From Gemmatimonadaceae bacterium (GTDB lineage: Bacteria; Gemmatimonadota; Gemmatimonadetes; Gemmatimonadales; Gemmatimonadaceae), in assembly GCA_025934775.1 (NCBI GenBank), contig JAICWO010000021.1, positions 1 through 64,000 of the forward strand: a DNA stretch of 64,000 nt, given 5' to 3'. The notes beneath the pieces are model-generated. The model did no database searches and was not told the DNA's origin. It was given only the letters and a program-made list of their open reading frames with translations. Each line of letters begins with the position of its first letter. Within the stretch, counting starts at the first letter, position 1. Below are positions 17,599 to 26,817 of the stretch, one piece after another. Both the position numbers and the translations under genes were made by a program.

Positions 17599-18216
17599 GT
17601 GCCGGTGAGCCAGGTCTTCCTGCTGTCACCGGCACGTTGCGATGGAGAACGCGCAAGAATGCTGCTCAACCCAAACGCTCGATTCGACCTCGCCGAGCGA
17701 TTGCGTACCGATCGCGGAGCGCCGCTCGGCGAGGTGTTCAGCTTTCTGAGCGGCCTGTATTTTCGTGGCAAGCTCGCCTACGCGCACGCGTTCGGCCGGC
17801 GGCGCGGCGATGCGCCTCGAGCCTACGTGATCACCACCGACCGCGGGCTGATGCTGCCGGGCGCGCACGTGCGTCGCGAGGACCTGCTCGCCTTCTCGGG
17901 CGTGGACATTGCCGCGGGTGACGAGCGATATGTCGCGCCGCTGCACGCCGCCGCGGAGCGGCTGCACGCGGAGCTCACACCACGGTCTCGCGTGGTGCTG
18001 CTCGGAAGCATCGCGACCGGCAAGTACGTGGACACGCTCACGCGCGTCCTCGGCGAGCGACTGCTCTTTCCCGCCGAATTCGTCGGACGCGGCGACATGA
18101 GTCGCGGCGGTCTCCTGCTCCGATGCGTCCGCGAGCAGCGCGAGCTGGAATATCAGTCCGTGCTCGGCGCCGTGCGCCGCGGCAAGCGTCCACCCAAACT
18201 GGAGCCACGGCGATGA
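17599..18216 (+). CDS. Conserved protein of unknown function next to LigD-type polymerase
   Basis: 205 residues from a GTG start. It begins VPVSQVFLLSPARCDGERARMLL and contains LGEVFSFLSGLYFRGKLAYA and VLLGSIATGKYVDTL. From memory, proteins of this type are often found beside bacterial non-homologous end-joining ligase genes. No known catalytic motif is evident. Its stop overlaps the start of the LigD-type polymerase gene by four bases, so they are translationally coupled and likely act in one pathway. The link to DNA repair is inferred from context. Confidence 0.6.
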   Translation: MPVSQVFLLSPARCDGERARMLLNPNARFDLAERLRTDRGAPLGEVFSFLSGLYFRGKLAYAHAFGRRRGDAPRAYVITTDRGLMLPGAHVRREDLLAFSGVDIAAGDERYVAPLHAAAERLHAELTPRSRVVLLGSIATGKYVDTLTRVLGERLLFPAEFVGRGDMSRGGLLLRCVREQRELEYQSVLGAVRRGKRPPKLEPRR

Positions 18217-19145
18217 GTCCGCGCACCACACGCGAGATCATTCCCCGCGACGAGAACGAAGCCGAGATCCGAGCCGGCGGCCGCCGCGTGACGCTCACGA
18301 ACTTGCAGAAGGTGTTCTGGACGGAGTCCGGAATCACCAAGGGCGACCTGCTCCGCTACTACGCGCGCATGGCCGACGCGCTGCTGCCGCACGTGCGCGA
18401 TCGAGCGATGGTGATGAAGCGCTATCCCAACGGCGCCAAGGGAAAGTGCTTCTTCATGAAGCGCACGCCCGCGGGCACACCGGAGTGGGTGGAGACGTGC
18501 TCCATCGAACACGCATCGGGCAGCGTGATCGACTTTCCGATGGTGCAGGACCTCGCGTCGCTGCTCTGGTTGATCAACCTGGGATGCATCGATCTCAATC
18601 CGTGGTATTCCCGCTGCGACGACACCGACCGCCCCGACTTCCTGCACTTCGACCTCGACCCGGTGGTGGGCGCGACCTTCCCCAAAGTGCTCGAATCGGC
18701 GCTGGTGGTGCGCGACGCGCTCGAATCGCTCGGGATGACGCCGTACGTCAAGACGACGGGATCGTCCGGAGTGCACGTGTACGTCGCGATCGAGCGCGGG
18801 CCGACACAGAAGCAGGTGTGGCAGTTCGCGAAGACGCTCGCGAACGAGCTCGCGGAGAAGCATCCCAAGCTGCTCACCGCGATCTACAAAGTCGCCGATC
18901 GCCCCCGCGGCCACGTGCTGGTGGACTACAACCAGAACGCGTGGGGGCGAACGCTTGCCTCGATCTACTCGCCGCGGCCCAAGCCGCGCGCCCCCGTGTC
19001 GACGCCGGTCACGTGGGACGAAGTCGAGCGTGGATTCAAGATTGATGATTTCAGAATTGACAATGTGCCACAACGCGTGACGAAGCTCGGCGACCTGTGG
19101 AAACCGGTACTAGCCAAACGCGGGCGATTTCGGCTCTCGACCTGA
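18213..19145 (+). CDS. Stand-alone LigD-type primase-polymerase
   Basis: 310 residues matching the polymerase (PolDom) part of LigD. The metal-binding pair is in HFDLDP, followed by TTGSSGVHVYV (the conserved Ser-x-His) and a final VLVDYNQN block. NLQKVFWTESGITKGDLLRYY near the N-terminus is the usual family start. It fills gaps with ribonucleotides during end joining. No ATP-dependent ligase, phosphoesterase or Ku gene is in the window, so it is a split form. The start at 18213 overlaps the upstream gene; the longer frame is non-coding. Confidence 0.85.
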   Translation: MSPRTTREIIPRDENEAEIRAGGRRVTLTNLQKVFWTESGITKGDLLRYYARMADALLPHVRDRAMVMKRYPNGAKGKCFFMKRTPAGTPEWVETCSIEHASGSVIDFPMVQDLASLLWLINLGCIDLNPWYSRCDDTDRPDFLHFDLDPVVGATFPKVLESALVVRDALESLGMTPYVKTTGSSGVHVYVAIERGPTQKQVWQFAKTLANELAEKHPKLLTAIYKVADRPRGHVLVDYNQNAWGRTLASIYSPRPKPRAPVSTPVTWDEVERGFKIDDFRIDNVPQRVTKLGDLWKPVLAKRGRFRLST

Positions 19146-19165
19146 GACTCGGGCAACTGCTTTGG

Positions 19166-19246
19166 CTACGAATTGACCGAATAAAACGAATGAGACGAAT
19201 TGAACATTGTGATTCGTTCAATTCGCCTCATTCGCTTGATTCGTAG
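19166..19246. terminator. Long imperfect inverted repeat between convergent genes
   Basis: The left arm starting CTACGAATTGACCGAAT and ending GAGACGAATTGAAC is mirrored by GTTCAATTCGCCTCATTCG through TTCGTAG. The innermost 19-bp arms differ at one base and the loop is about ten bases. It lies between the end of the polymerase gene and the end of the tricorn-like gene, so it is placed to stop transcription from both sides. It is AT-richer than its surroundings. Confidence 0.65.
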
Positions 19247-19273
19247 TTCAGGGCGGTCCAGCCGTCCGTCGGG

Positions 19274-22200
19274 TCACGGCAGCGGCTTGATGCGCTTGCC
19301 CCAGGTCGGCGGCGGCGGCTCGTGCGTCATCCGATCCACCGGATGCTCCTTGAGCTCCTTCAGCCCTTCGGCCACCGCGGCCTCGAGCTGCGGGTCGTGG
19401 CCGTTGATCACGGCCTCTGGCGTGTTCTCGACGTCGATGTCCGGCGCGACGCCTTCGTTCTCCACCGCCCACTTGCCGTCGCGCGCGAAGAATCCTCCGC
19501 GCGGCGCGATCGCGGAGCCACCGTCGACGAACGGCGGCGTGTCGGCGGTGTGCACCAACCCGCCCCACGTCCGCTTGCCGACAAGCGTGCCGACCTTGCG
19601 GTACTTGAACATGTACGGCATCAGGTCGCCGCCGGAGCCGGCCATTTCGTTGATGATCATCACCTTCGGGCCCCAGATGCCGGCCGCGGGACTCGTGAAC
19701 GGCATCCGATCGCCGGCCGTGTTGTTGAAGTAGCCGTCGAACGTCCGCTGCAGCACGTCGATGATGTAGTCGGCGGCCGAGCCGCCGCCGTTGAACCGCT
19801 CGTCGATGATCGCGCCCTTCTTGTCCTGCTGCGCGAAGTAGTAGCGGTTGAAGCTCGTGTAGCCGGGCTGGCCGGTGTTCGGCAGGTACACGTACGCGAG
19901 CTGGCCATGCGAGAGCGAATCGACGACGTGCCGATTGTGCTCGATCCACGCGCGCGTGCGCAGCCCCTGCTCATTCGCGACCGGCATCACGGTCACATGA
20001 CGCGCGCCGGTGCCCGTCGGCGTCGAGCTCACTGTCAGCTCGATCTGCTTGTTCGCCGTGCCGTCGAGCAGCCGGTAGATGTTGTCGGGCGTCTTCAGTT
20101 CCTGCCCGTTGATCGCGATGATGTAGTCGCCCACGTGCACGTCGACGCCCGGCTCGGCGAGCGGCGCGCGCAGATCGGGATTCCATTCCTCTGAATCGTA
20201 GATCTTCGTGATCTTGTATCGGCCGTTGTCGATCGCGAAGTCGGCGCCGAGGAGGCCGGCCGGCTCGATCGTCTGCGACTCGGGGATGTCACCGCCGCGC
20301 ACGTACGAGTGCCCGATCGAGATCTCCGAGCCCATCATGTCGACGAGGTAGTTCAGGTCGGCGCGATGGTTCACGTACGGGAGCAGCGCGCCGTACATCT
20401 GCTTCATCTTCGGCCAGTCGCTGCCGTGCTCGTTTGGCACGTACAGGTAGTCGCGCTGATTGCGCCACGCCTCGTTGAAGATCTGCGTGAACTCCTGCTT
20501 GGGATCGATGTACGCGCGCAGCGTGGCGTTGAGCCGTCCCGTGCCTGCCTGCGGCGGGGTGCGATCGGCGTCGACGAGGAAAAGCTGCGGGCCCGCGGCG
20601 GCTGCGCCGCCCCGGCCACCGCGTCCGCCGCCACCACCCGCGGCGCGATACACCAGCTTGTGGCCGTCGCGGCTCACGTCATAGTCGGCGACGCCAGGGA
20701 TGAACGTGATGTCGCGTTTGTCGCGGAGCGAGAAGCGATGCAGCGTCGAGCCGCCGCCCGCGCCGCCACGGCCGCCGGCGGCAGCACCGGCGGCGCCGGC
20801 TTCGACGAAGTACACCATACCGGGTGCGCCCGACTTCAGATCCGAGTACTGACGCTCGGCCACGCCGGGCACCGAGAGAATCCGATTCTGCAATCCGTCA
20901 AAGTCGATCTGCACGTTGGGCATCGGCGCACGAGGAGCCGGACGCACCGTCGCTTCGCCAGCGTTCTCCTCGGAAGCCGCCGCCGCGGTACCGCCGCGAC
21001 CACCACGCCCGCCGCCGAACGATGGCGCCGCGGGCATTCCATTTTCCTCATCGCTCTCCGGCAGGAAAGGCGACGGATCGCCCTTGCGCAGCACGACGGC
21101 GTAGAGGCCGAGCGTCTCGGTGTGGTCGTAGTTCGTCATGTCGAGCCACTGCGACTTGAGCCCGAGATCGGTCGACGCGAGGAACCACAGGTACTTGCCG
21201 CTCGCGTCCCACGCCGGCCACACCGCATCGGCGAGCCCGTCGGTGACCTGCTTCGACTCGCCGGTCTCCACGTTCACGACCTCAATGACGTGGTAGAGCG
21301 AGTTGAGATGCTTGGAATAGGCGATCCATTTGCCGTCGGGCGACCACACCGGGTTCATGGTGCGCGTCGGCACCATCCACGGATCGTTGCCGACGATTTT
21401 CGCGGCGCCGGTCGCGACGTCCACGACCCATAGATGCAGGTTCGTGTCGTGGAACATGATGTGCTTGCCGTCGGGCGCCCACGCCGGGGTATAGAAGTGC
21501 CCCGTCGTCGGAATCTTGATCTCCCGCGGCTGCGTGAGCCCATCCTGATCGACGATGTACAGCTCATACTCGCCGGACTTGTCGCTGAAGTAGCTGAGCT
21601 GCTTGCCGTCGGGCGACCACGCCGGGTTGTGCTCCGCCGAGCTGCTCGAGTTGCTGATGTCGCGAACGTCACCCTTCTCGGCCGGGATGGTGAAGATCTC
21701 GCCGCGCGCTTCGACCGCGACCCGCTTCCCGGTCGGCGACAGCGCCATGTTCTGCATCATCGACGAGACATCCTTCCACTGCGGCATCATCCAGGGGAAA
21801 TCGCCGGCCGCGGTGATGTTCACGATGTGCTGCTGCCCCGTTTTGGGATCGAGCAGGTGGATGTACCCCGCCTGCTCGAAGACGACGGCGCTCCCGTCAG
21901 CAGCGGAGCTGATCGTCTTCACGTCGTAATCGCTGAAGTCCGTGATCTGCTTCAGCTTCTTCGTCTGGTCGTCGTACGACCAGACGTTCGCGACGCCGTC
22001 GCGATCGGAGATGAAGTCGACCGACGCGTTGCTGACCCACACGGGATCCATGTTCTTGGATTCCGGCGCGGAGGGCGCCGAAAAGTGCGACGAGCCGCGC
22101 GGCGCACCGGCCTGCGCGACCACGAGGTCCGTCGTGACGTTCGGCGTCGTGTCGAGCGCCCACGTCTTGGTGTCCACGATCCAGATGGGACGATTCTGTC

Positions 22201-22765
22201 CGCCGCGGTAGTTGCGGCGTTCTTCGTCCCACGAATTGTTCATGCGATACGCGATGTGCTGCCCGTCGGGCGAGTACTTGCCCTGGTACGCGCGCGGCAG
22301 CGGGAGCGGCGTCTCGGGGCCGCCATCCGCCGGGACGGTCCAGAAGCGGGGTGCCGCACTCGGCGCCTCGGTCGCGCGGTTCGACGAGAAGACGATCGAT
22401 TTGCCGTCGGGCGTCCAGCCCTGCACTTCGTCGGGGCTCGGGTGCCAGGTGAGGCGCTTCGGCTCGCCGCCGTCGGCCGGAACGACGTAGACGTCGAGGT
22501 TGCCAGCGTAGCTCGCGCTGAACGCGATCTGCTTGCCGTCAGGCGAGAACTGCGGGTTCTCGGTGACGCCCTGGAAGCTGGTGATGCGGCGTGCGTTGCC
22601 GCCGGATTTGTCGACCACCCAGATGTTGTTCGCGTAGGCGAAGGCGATCTGCGTCGTGCTGACCGTCGGCGAGCGCAGCATACGCGTTTGCGCCGACGCG
22701 GCCACCGGCACCGCGATGACGCCAGTCAGCGCGGCGAGCGGGAGGAGGAGGCGTTGTCGTGACAT
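19274..22765 (-). CDS. Tricorn-like S41 serine protease
   Basis: 1163 residues, start at ATG 22765 giving a signal peptide ending near ASAQ. The N-terminal ~650 residues form WD40-like/PD40 propeller blades with repeated FSPDGKQIAF-type text. A PDZ-like segment (VGDYIIAINGQELKTPD) and the C-terminal S41 domain follow. NEMAGSGGD carries the nucleophilic Ser (about 1044) and DERFNGGGSAADYI precedes it. Archaeal tricorn degrades oligopeptides; here the protein is probably periplasmic. Three Gly/Arg/Ala-rich inserts with GGRGG repeats interrupt it between about 590 and 740. Confidence 0.9.
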   Translation of the reverse strand: MSRQRLLLPLAALTGVIAVPVAASAQTRMLRSPTVSTTQIAFAYANNIWVVDKSGGNARRITSFQGVTENPQFSPDGKQIAFSASYAGNLDVYVVPADGGEPKRLTWHPSPDEVQGWTPDGKSIVFSSNRATEAPSAAPRFWTVPADGGPETPLPLPRAYQGKYSPDGQHIAYRMNNSWDEERRNYRGGQNRPIWIVDTKTWALDTTPNVTTDLVVAQAGAPRGSSHFSAPSAPESKNMDPVWVSNASVDFISDRDGVANVWSYDDQTKKLKQITDFSDYDVKTISSAADGSAVVFEQAGYIHLLDPKTGQQHIVNITAAGDFPWMMPQWKDVSSMMQNMALSPTGKRVAVEARGEIFTIPAEKGDVRDISNSSSSAEHNPAWSPDGKQLSYFSDKSGEYELYIVDQDGLTQPREIKIPTTGHFYTPAWAPDGKHIMFHDTNLHLWVVDVATGAAKIVGNDPWMVPTRTMNPVWSPDGKWIAYSKHLNSLYHVIEVVNVETGESKQVTDGLADAVWPAWDASGKYLWFLASTDLGLKSQWLDMTNYDHTETLGLYAVVLRKGDPSPFLPESDEENGMPAAPSFGGGRGGRGGTAAAASEENAGEATVRPAPRAPMPNVQIDFDGLQNRILSVPGVAERQYSDLKSGAPGMVYFVEAGAAGAAAGGRGGAGGGSTLHRFSLRDKRDITFIPGVADYDVSRDGHKLVYRAAGGGGGRGGRGGAAAAGPQLFLVDADRTPPQAGTGRLNATLRAYIDPKQEFTQIFNEAWRNQRDYLYVPNEHGSDWPKMKQMYGALLPYVNHRADLNYLVDMMGSEISIGHSYVRGGDIPESQTIEPAGLLGADFAIDNGRYKITKIYDSEEWNPDLRAPLAEPGVDVHVGDYIIAINGQELKTPDNIYRLLDGTANKQIELTVSSTPTGTGARHVTVMPVANEQGLRTRAWIEHNRHVVDSLSHGQLAYVYLPNTGQPGYTSFNRYYFAQQDKKGAIIDERFNGGGSAADYIIDVLQRTFDGYFNNTAGDRMPFTSPAAGIWGPKVMIINEMAGSGGDLMPYMFKYRKVGTLVGKRTWGGLVHTADTPPFVDGGSAIAPRGGFFARDGKWAVENEGVAPDIDVENTPEAVINGHDPQLEAAVAEGLKELKEHPVDRMTHEPPPPTWGKRIKPLP

Positions 22766-22916
22766 CGTGACAATTGTGGAGGGGGACTGTGGGGCCGGAG
22801 CGCGGAGTGCGGACTGCTGAGCAGACTCGCCCCCGGACTGGATAGCATATACAGAAATGACGCTTGGCAGCCGATTCGGTAAGGGGCAGATTGGAGCCAA
22901 CGCCACCGCCTACTCT

Positions 22917-22944
22917 CCACTTTCCACTCTCCACTCTCCACTCT
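22917..22944. repeat. Four CCACTYT heptamers in a divergent promoter
   Basis: CCACTTT followed by three CCACTCT copies lies just before the methyltransferase start, within a longer pyrimidine-rich run (22911-22950). It sits between the divergent tricorn-like and methyltransferase genes. Copy number could vary by slippage. The remaining sequence of 22766-22910 shows no gene. Confidence 0.75.
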
Positions 22945-22950
22945 CTCTCC

Positions 22951-23799
22951 GTGATCGAGAACGTTTCCGACACCGCCCGATGGGTCGCCGTGTACCGCGC
23001 GATGGAGAGCGAGCGCCCGGACGCGATCTTCCACGACGCGTACGCGCGCAAGCTCGCCGGCGAGAAGGGCGAAGCGATCGTCGGAGAGATGAAGCGCGGC
23101 CGACAGATGGCGTGGCCGATGATCGTGCGGACCGCGATCTTCGACGACATCGTCATGCGGAAGGTGCGTGGCGGCGAGGTGGACACCGTGGTGAACCTGG
23201 CGTGCGGACTCGATGCGCGCGCCTGGCGCCTGCCGCTCAATCCGGAGCTCCGCTGGTACGACGTCGACCTGCCGGGGATTCTGGATTACAAGACGCAAAC
23301 GTTGGCCGGGATTCCCACGAATTGCCGCTACGACGCGATCGCCGTCGACCTGACCGATGCCGCTCGCCGCCAGGCCCTCTTCGCGTCGATCGGCGCGCAG
23401 TCGAAGCGGGCGCTCGTGCTCGCCGAAGGACTGCTGGTGTATCTCACGAGCGAGCAGGTCGCCGGGCTCGCCACGGACCTGCACGCAATTCCGAGCTTCC
23501 ACTGGTGGCTGATCGACATAGCGAGCCCGCGGCTGCTTCAGATGATGAACAAGATGTGGGGCAAGAACGTGCAGGCCGGCAACGCGCCATTTCTCTTCGC
23601 CCCCGCGGAGGGCACGGCCTTCTTCGAGCCGCACGGCTGGCGCGAGGTGGAATTCCGCTCGACGGGCGAGGAAGCGATGCGCCTCAAGCGCGGCATGCGC
23701 ATGCTGTGGATCTGGGCGACGATCGGCCGGCTCATGTCGAAGCGGAAGCAGGAAGAGTATCGGCGCTTTTCCGGAAGCGTGCTGCTCGAGCGCATGTAG
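22951..23799 (+). CDS. Class I SAM-dependent methyltransferase (leucine carboxyl / TIGR00027-like)
   Basis: 282 residues from GTG 22951. VIENVSDTARWVAVYRAMES at the start and FHDAYARKLAG are typical of this family. The SAM loop is NLACGLDARAWRLP (near 73), followed by WYDVDLPGILDYK and the AEGLLVYLT block. Substrate is unknown; members include O-methyltransferases of polyketide-like compounds. There is no recognisable ribosome-binding site because the leader is the CCACTYT repeat. Confidence 0.78.
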   Translation: MIENVSDTARWVAVYRAMESERPDAIFHDAYARKLAGEKGEAIVGEMKRGRQMAWPMIVRTAIFDDIVMRKVRGGEVDTVVNLACGLDARAWRLPLNPELRWYDVDLPGILDYKTQTLAGIPTNCRYDAIAVDLTDAARRQALFASIGAQSKRALVLAEGLLVYLTSEQVAGLATDLHAIPSFHWWLIDIASPRLLQMMNKMWGKNVQAGNAPFLFAPAEGTAFFEPHGWREVEFRSTGEEAMRLKRGMRMLWIWATIGRLMSKRKQEEYRRFSGSVLLERM

Positions 23800-23818
23800 A
23801 GTTCCGTAAATAGTACCT

Positions 23819-23824
23819 TAGTAT
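23819..23824 (+). promoter_or_regulatory. TAGTAT -10 box, leaderless promoter candidate
   Basis: TAGTAT ends six bases before the GTG start at 23831, so transcription would begin at or next to the start codon. No ribosome-binding site is present in the gap. The same arrangement occurs before the genes at 44229, 60345 and 63428. Confidence 0.5.
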
Positions 23825-23830
23825 ACCACT

Positions 23831-25216
23831 GTGCGTATTCCCCGAGTCCGGCACGCGCTCGTCGCGCTCGCCTTGGCCGGCGCACCGGCCGCGGCCGCGC
23901 AGGCCACGGTGCACGGGACCGTGTACGACAGCCTCGCGCACGCCCCGCTCGCCGGCGCGACCGTGCAGCTCGTGAGCTCGAGCGACGAGCACGTCGCCGC
24001 GCAGAGCACGACGTCTGATTCCCTCGGCCGCTTCGCGTTTCGCGACGTGAGCGCCGGGCGGTACCTGGTCGGATTTCTCCATCCGTTGCTCGATTCGCTG
24101 GGCATCGATGCGCCGGTGCGCGGCTTCGAGGTCGTCGATGCGCGAGACGTTCGCATCGACCTCGCGATTCCGTCAACGACGCAAGTTCGGAGGGCGGTGT
24201 GCGGACCGTCCGCCGATTCGAGCGACGGCTTGCTCATCGGGAGTGTTCGCGGGGCGCGAGACGACCGCGCGGTCGCCCACGCCGCCGTGGTGGCACGATG
24301 GCGCGAGTACTCGATCACGACGCACGGCATCACCGGCCGGTCGGACACGCTCGCCGCGTCCACCACCGCGAATGGCTGGTTTGCGCTCTGCGGCGTGCCG
24401 GCGGGCGGCTCGATGGTCGTGCTGGCGAGCCATGCGTCGGACAGCACTGACGCGGTCGAGATCGCGATACCCGCCGATGGCATCGTCCGAAAGACGCTGT
24501 ATGTCGGATCGACGCGCGGTGCGGACAGCGTACGCATCACGGGAACCGTGCTCGCCGGCGTGAGCGGCGCGCCAATCGCCGGCGCGCAGGTCAGAATCGC
24601 GAACGGAGCCGAGGCCCGCACCGACGAGCGAGGTGCGTGGTCGATCTCCGCCGCGGCCTCCGGCACCCGAAGCATCGAGGTGCGCGCGCTTGGCTACTAT
24701 CCCGATCGCGCGACCGTCGATGTGTGGAGCGAGGCCGCGCCCGTCGTCGTCAAGCTGTCGACGATGAAGGCGGTGCTCGACACGGTGAAGATCATCGCGT
24801 CCGGCCGCCGCAGTTCGAATCTCGCCGCCTTCGAGCGGCGGCGGCGAAGCACTGGCGGGACGTTCATCACGGAGCAGCAGCTCGCACGCTTGGGCGGCGT
24901 GCGCGCCTCCGATCTGTTCCGCTCCCTTCCCCGCGTCGTGCTGAGGCAGGGCTTCATTTTTCTGTCCAGCACCTTCCGCGATAGCGCCACGCACGACTAC
25001 CTCTGCTCACCCAGCGTGTGGGTCGACGACCGCTACATGTACGGCGAGCCGCCGGGCATCTCCGGAATCGGGGGCGTCAGCCTCTTCCAGATCGACAACT
25101 GGGTCCGTCGCGACGAAGTCGCGGGCATCGAGATCTATTCGGAGACGACGGTGCCGCTGCAGTATCAACTGCTCGACAAGAGTCACTGCGGCGCGATCGT
25201 GATCTGGACGAAGTAG
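23831..25216 (+). CDS. Secreted protein with carboxypeptidase-regulatory repeats and a TonB-plug-like C-terminus
   Basis: 461 residues with a signal peptide ending near AAAAQ. Residues ~25-105 (VHGTVYDSLAHAPLAGATVQL) and ~235-310 (VRITGTVLAGVSGAPIAGA) are carboxypeptidase regulatory-like beta-sandwich repeats; a third, degenerate one lies between. The last ~150 residues (FITEQQLARLGGVRASDLFRS) resemble the plug of TonB-dependent receptors, but no barrel follows. It is probably an outer-surface or periplasmic adaptor. The GTG start is supported by the adjacent TAGTAT box. Confidence 0.7.
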   Translation: MRIPRVRHALVALALAGAPAAAAQATVHGTVYDSLAHAPLAGATVQLVSSSDEHVAAQSTTSDSLGRFAFRDVSAGRYLVGFLHPLLDSLGIDAPVRGFEVVDARDVRIDLAIPSTTQVRRAVCGPSADSSDGLLIGSVRGARDDRAVAHAAVVARWREYSITTHGITGRSDTLAASTTANGWFALCGVPAGGSMVVLASHASDSTDAVEIAIPADGIVRKTLYVGSTRGADSVRITGTVLAGVSGAPIAGAQVRIANGAEARTDERGAWSISAAASGTRSIEVRALGYYPDRATVDVWSEAAPVVVKLSTMKAVLDTVKIIASGRRSSNLAAFERRRRSTGGTFITEQQLARLGGVRASDLFRSLPRVVLRQGFIFLSSTFRDSATHDYLCSPSVWVDDRYMYGEPPGISGIGGVSLFQIDNWVRRDEVAGIEIYSETTVPLQYQLLDKSHCGAIVIWTK

Positions 25217-25296
25217 ACCAGGGTGGCGGCGCCGGAGCCTAGCGATCCATCCGCGGCTCGTGAATCTTTGGCCGACTCCCTTCCTCGCCAATCCTC

Positions 25297-26724
25297 ATGC
25301 GCACACCTGCCTTCCTCGCACTCGCCCTGCTCCTTCCCGCCGCGCTCCTCGCGCAGGAAACGCCGACCGAGCGCGATGCCGCGCGCGACGTCGTGCAGAA
25401 GCTCGACTCCATTGAGCATTCTCTAAACATTCCGGCGATGGTCGCGCGCCTCACGGGTCCGAACGCCGCGCGCGACCAGGTGGTCGGCCGCGCGAAGGAG
25501 CTCATGGACGCGGAGCTGCTGGCGATGGGCGACGACATCACGCGCCACCCGGAGATCGGCTTCGAGGAGAAGCGCTCGGTCCAGATCCTCACGGATTATC
25601 TGAAGAAGCACGACTTCACCGTGCAGACCGGCGTCGCCGGCCTGCCGACGGCGTTCGTCGCGAAGTACAACAAGAACAGCGGCACGCCCAACCTCGGCGT
25701 GATCGTGGAATACGACGCGCTGCGCGGCACCAAGGGCGCGTTCCACGGCGACCAGCACAGCACGCAGGGGCCGATCGGGATCGCCGCCGCGGTCGCGATG
25801 GCGGAATATCTCACGAAAACGCACACGCCCGGCTCCATCACCGTGTTCGGCACCCCGGGCGAGGAGATGATGCCGCCCGAGGCGAAGACGCAGATGTACG
25901 ACGCGCACGTCTTCGACGGCATGGACATCATCGTGCGCAGCCACTCGACCGCGCAAACGAGCCGCCCGGCGCCGGGCTTCGGCACGTGCTGCATGAACAT
26001 CGACGGCGTGCACTACACATTCTACGGCGCGCCGGCGCACCAGCTCACCGCGTGGAACGGACGCAACGCGCTCACCGCGGTCATCCACTTCTTCGACAAC
26101 ATCGACGGCCTGCGCAGCAACATCCGGCCCGAGGCGCGCATTCAGGGCGTGATCACCGAAGGGGGCGCGGCTCCGAACGTGGTCCCCGACAAGACCGCCG
26201 CCGATTTCTACATCCGCTATCCCGACGAAGTGTACCTCGCGCAGGTGACGGAGATGGTCGACAACGCGGCACGCGCCGCGGCGCTCGGCACGGGCACCAA
26301 GGTGAAGATCGACCACTACGGTCACGATCGCGACGGGATCAGTGAAGGTTCGATCGGCGAAGTGGCCTTCGCGTACATGAAGAAGTACGGCGCGACGGGT
26401 GTGAACCCCGAGCCGGGCAAGCCACAGGGCTACGACGAGACCGGCAGCGTGTCGAGCGCGATTCCCGGTGCCGAGTTCACGGCGAAATCGTCGAACGCGC
26501 CGAACCACACGTACGAGATGCTCGCCGACGCCACCGGCCCGGTGGGCCACGCCGGCTTCGTCACCGACGCGCAGGCGATGACCGCACTGTTGTTCGACTT
26601 CGCCACGCACGCGGACTACCGTGCGACGGTGAAGAAGGAGTTCGACGCGATCCACGCATTACACAATCAATATTTGGAAGATCTGAAGAAGGTGTACGTC
26701 GTGCCGAAGGTGCCCGAGCCGTAG
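25297..26724 (+). CDS. Secreted M20-family amidohydrolase (AbgB-like)
   Basis: 475 residues with a signal peptide ending near LLAQE. The M20 pattern is clear: DITRHPEIGFEEKRS, EYDALRG, FHGDQHSTQGPIG, GTPGEEMMPPEAK and a dimerisation lid beginning APAHQLTAWNGRNAL. AbgB-type enzymes release p-aminobenzoate from p-aminobenzoyl-glutamate; others act on indole- or acyl-amino acids. The usual His after the first Asp region and the late His (SSNAPNHTYEM) are present. A decayed copy of its 3' half lies at 31447-32125. Confidence 0.82.
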   Translation: MRTPAFLALALLLPAALLAQETPTERDAARDVVQKLDSIEHSLNIPAMVARLTGPNAARDQVVGRAKELMDAELLAMGDDITRHPEIGFEEKRSVQILTDYLKKHDFTVQTGVAGLPTAFVAKYNKNSGTPNLGVIVEYDALRGTKGAFHGDQHSTQGPIGIAAAVAMAEYLTKTHTPGSITVFGTPGEEMMPPEAKTQMYDAHVFDGMDIIVRSHSTAQTSRPAPGFGTCCMNIDGVHYTFYGAPAHQLTAWNGRNALTAVIHFFDNIDGLRSNIRPEARIQGVITEGGAAPNVVPDKTAADFYIRYPDEVYLAQVTEMVDNAARAAALGTGTKVKIDHYGHDRDGISEGSIGEVAFAYMKKYGATGVNPEPGKPQGYDETGSVSSAIPGAEFTAKSSNAPNHTYEMLADATGPVGHAGFVTDAQAMTALLFDFATHADYRATVKKEFDAIHALHNQYLEDLKKVYVVPKVPEP

Positions 26725-26817
26725 GCTGCGCGCGGCACATCCTGACCGGAGCTTGCGACGGCCTGCGCTGCCGTGAATGTTCGTGAGCCCGTGAAGGCCC
26801 CTCCCCGAAGCTGACGA

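Noticed and set aside
20309..22762. Two large plus-strand frames (374 and 442 codons)
   Set aside because: Antisense to the tricorn-like gene; composition is Arg/Val/Asp-rich without motifs.
22911..22950. Pyrimidine repeats as a CRISPR array
   Set aside because: Units are 7 bp, directly adjacent and without spacers.
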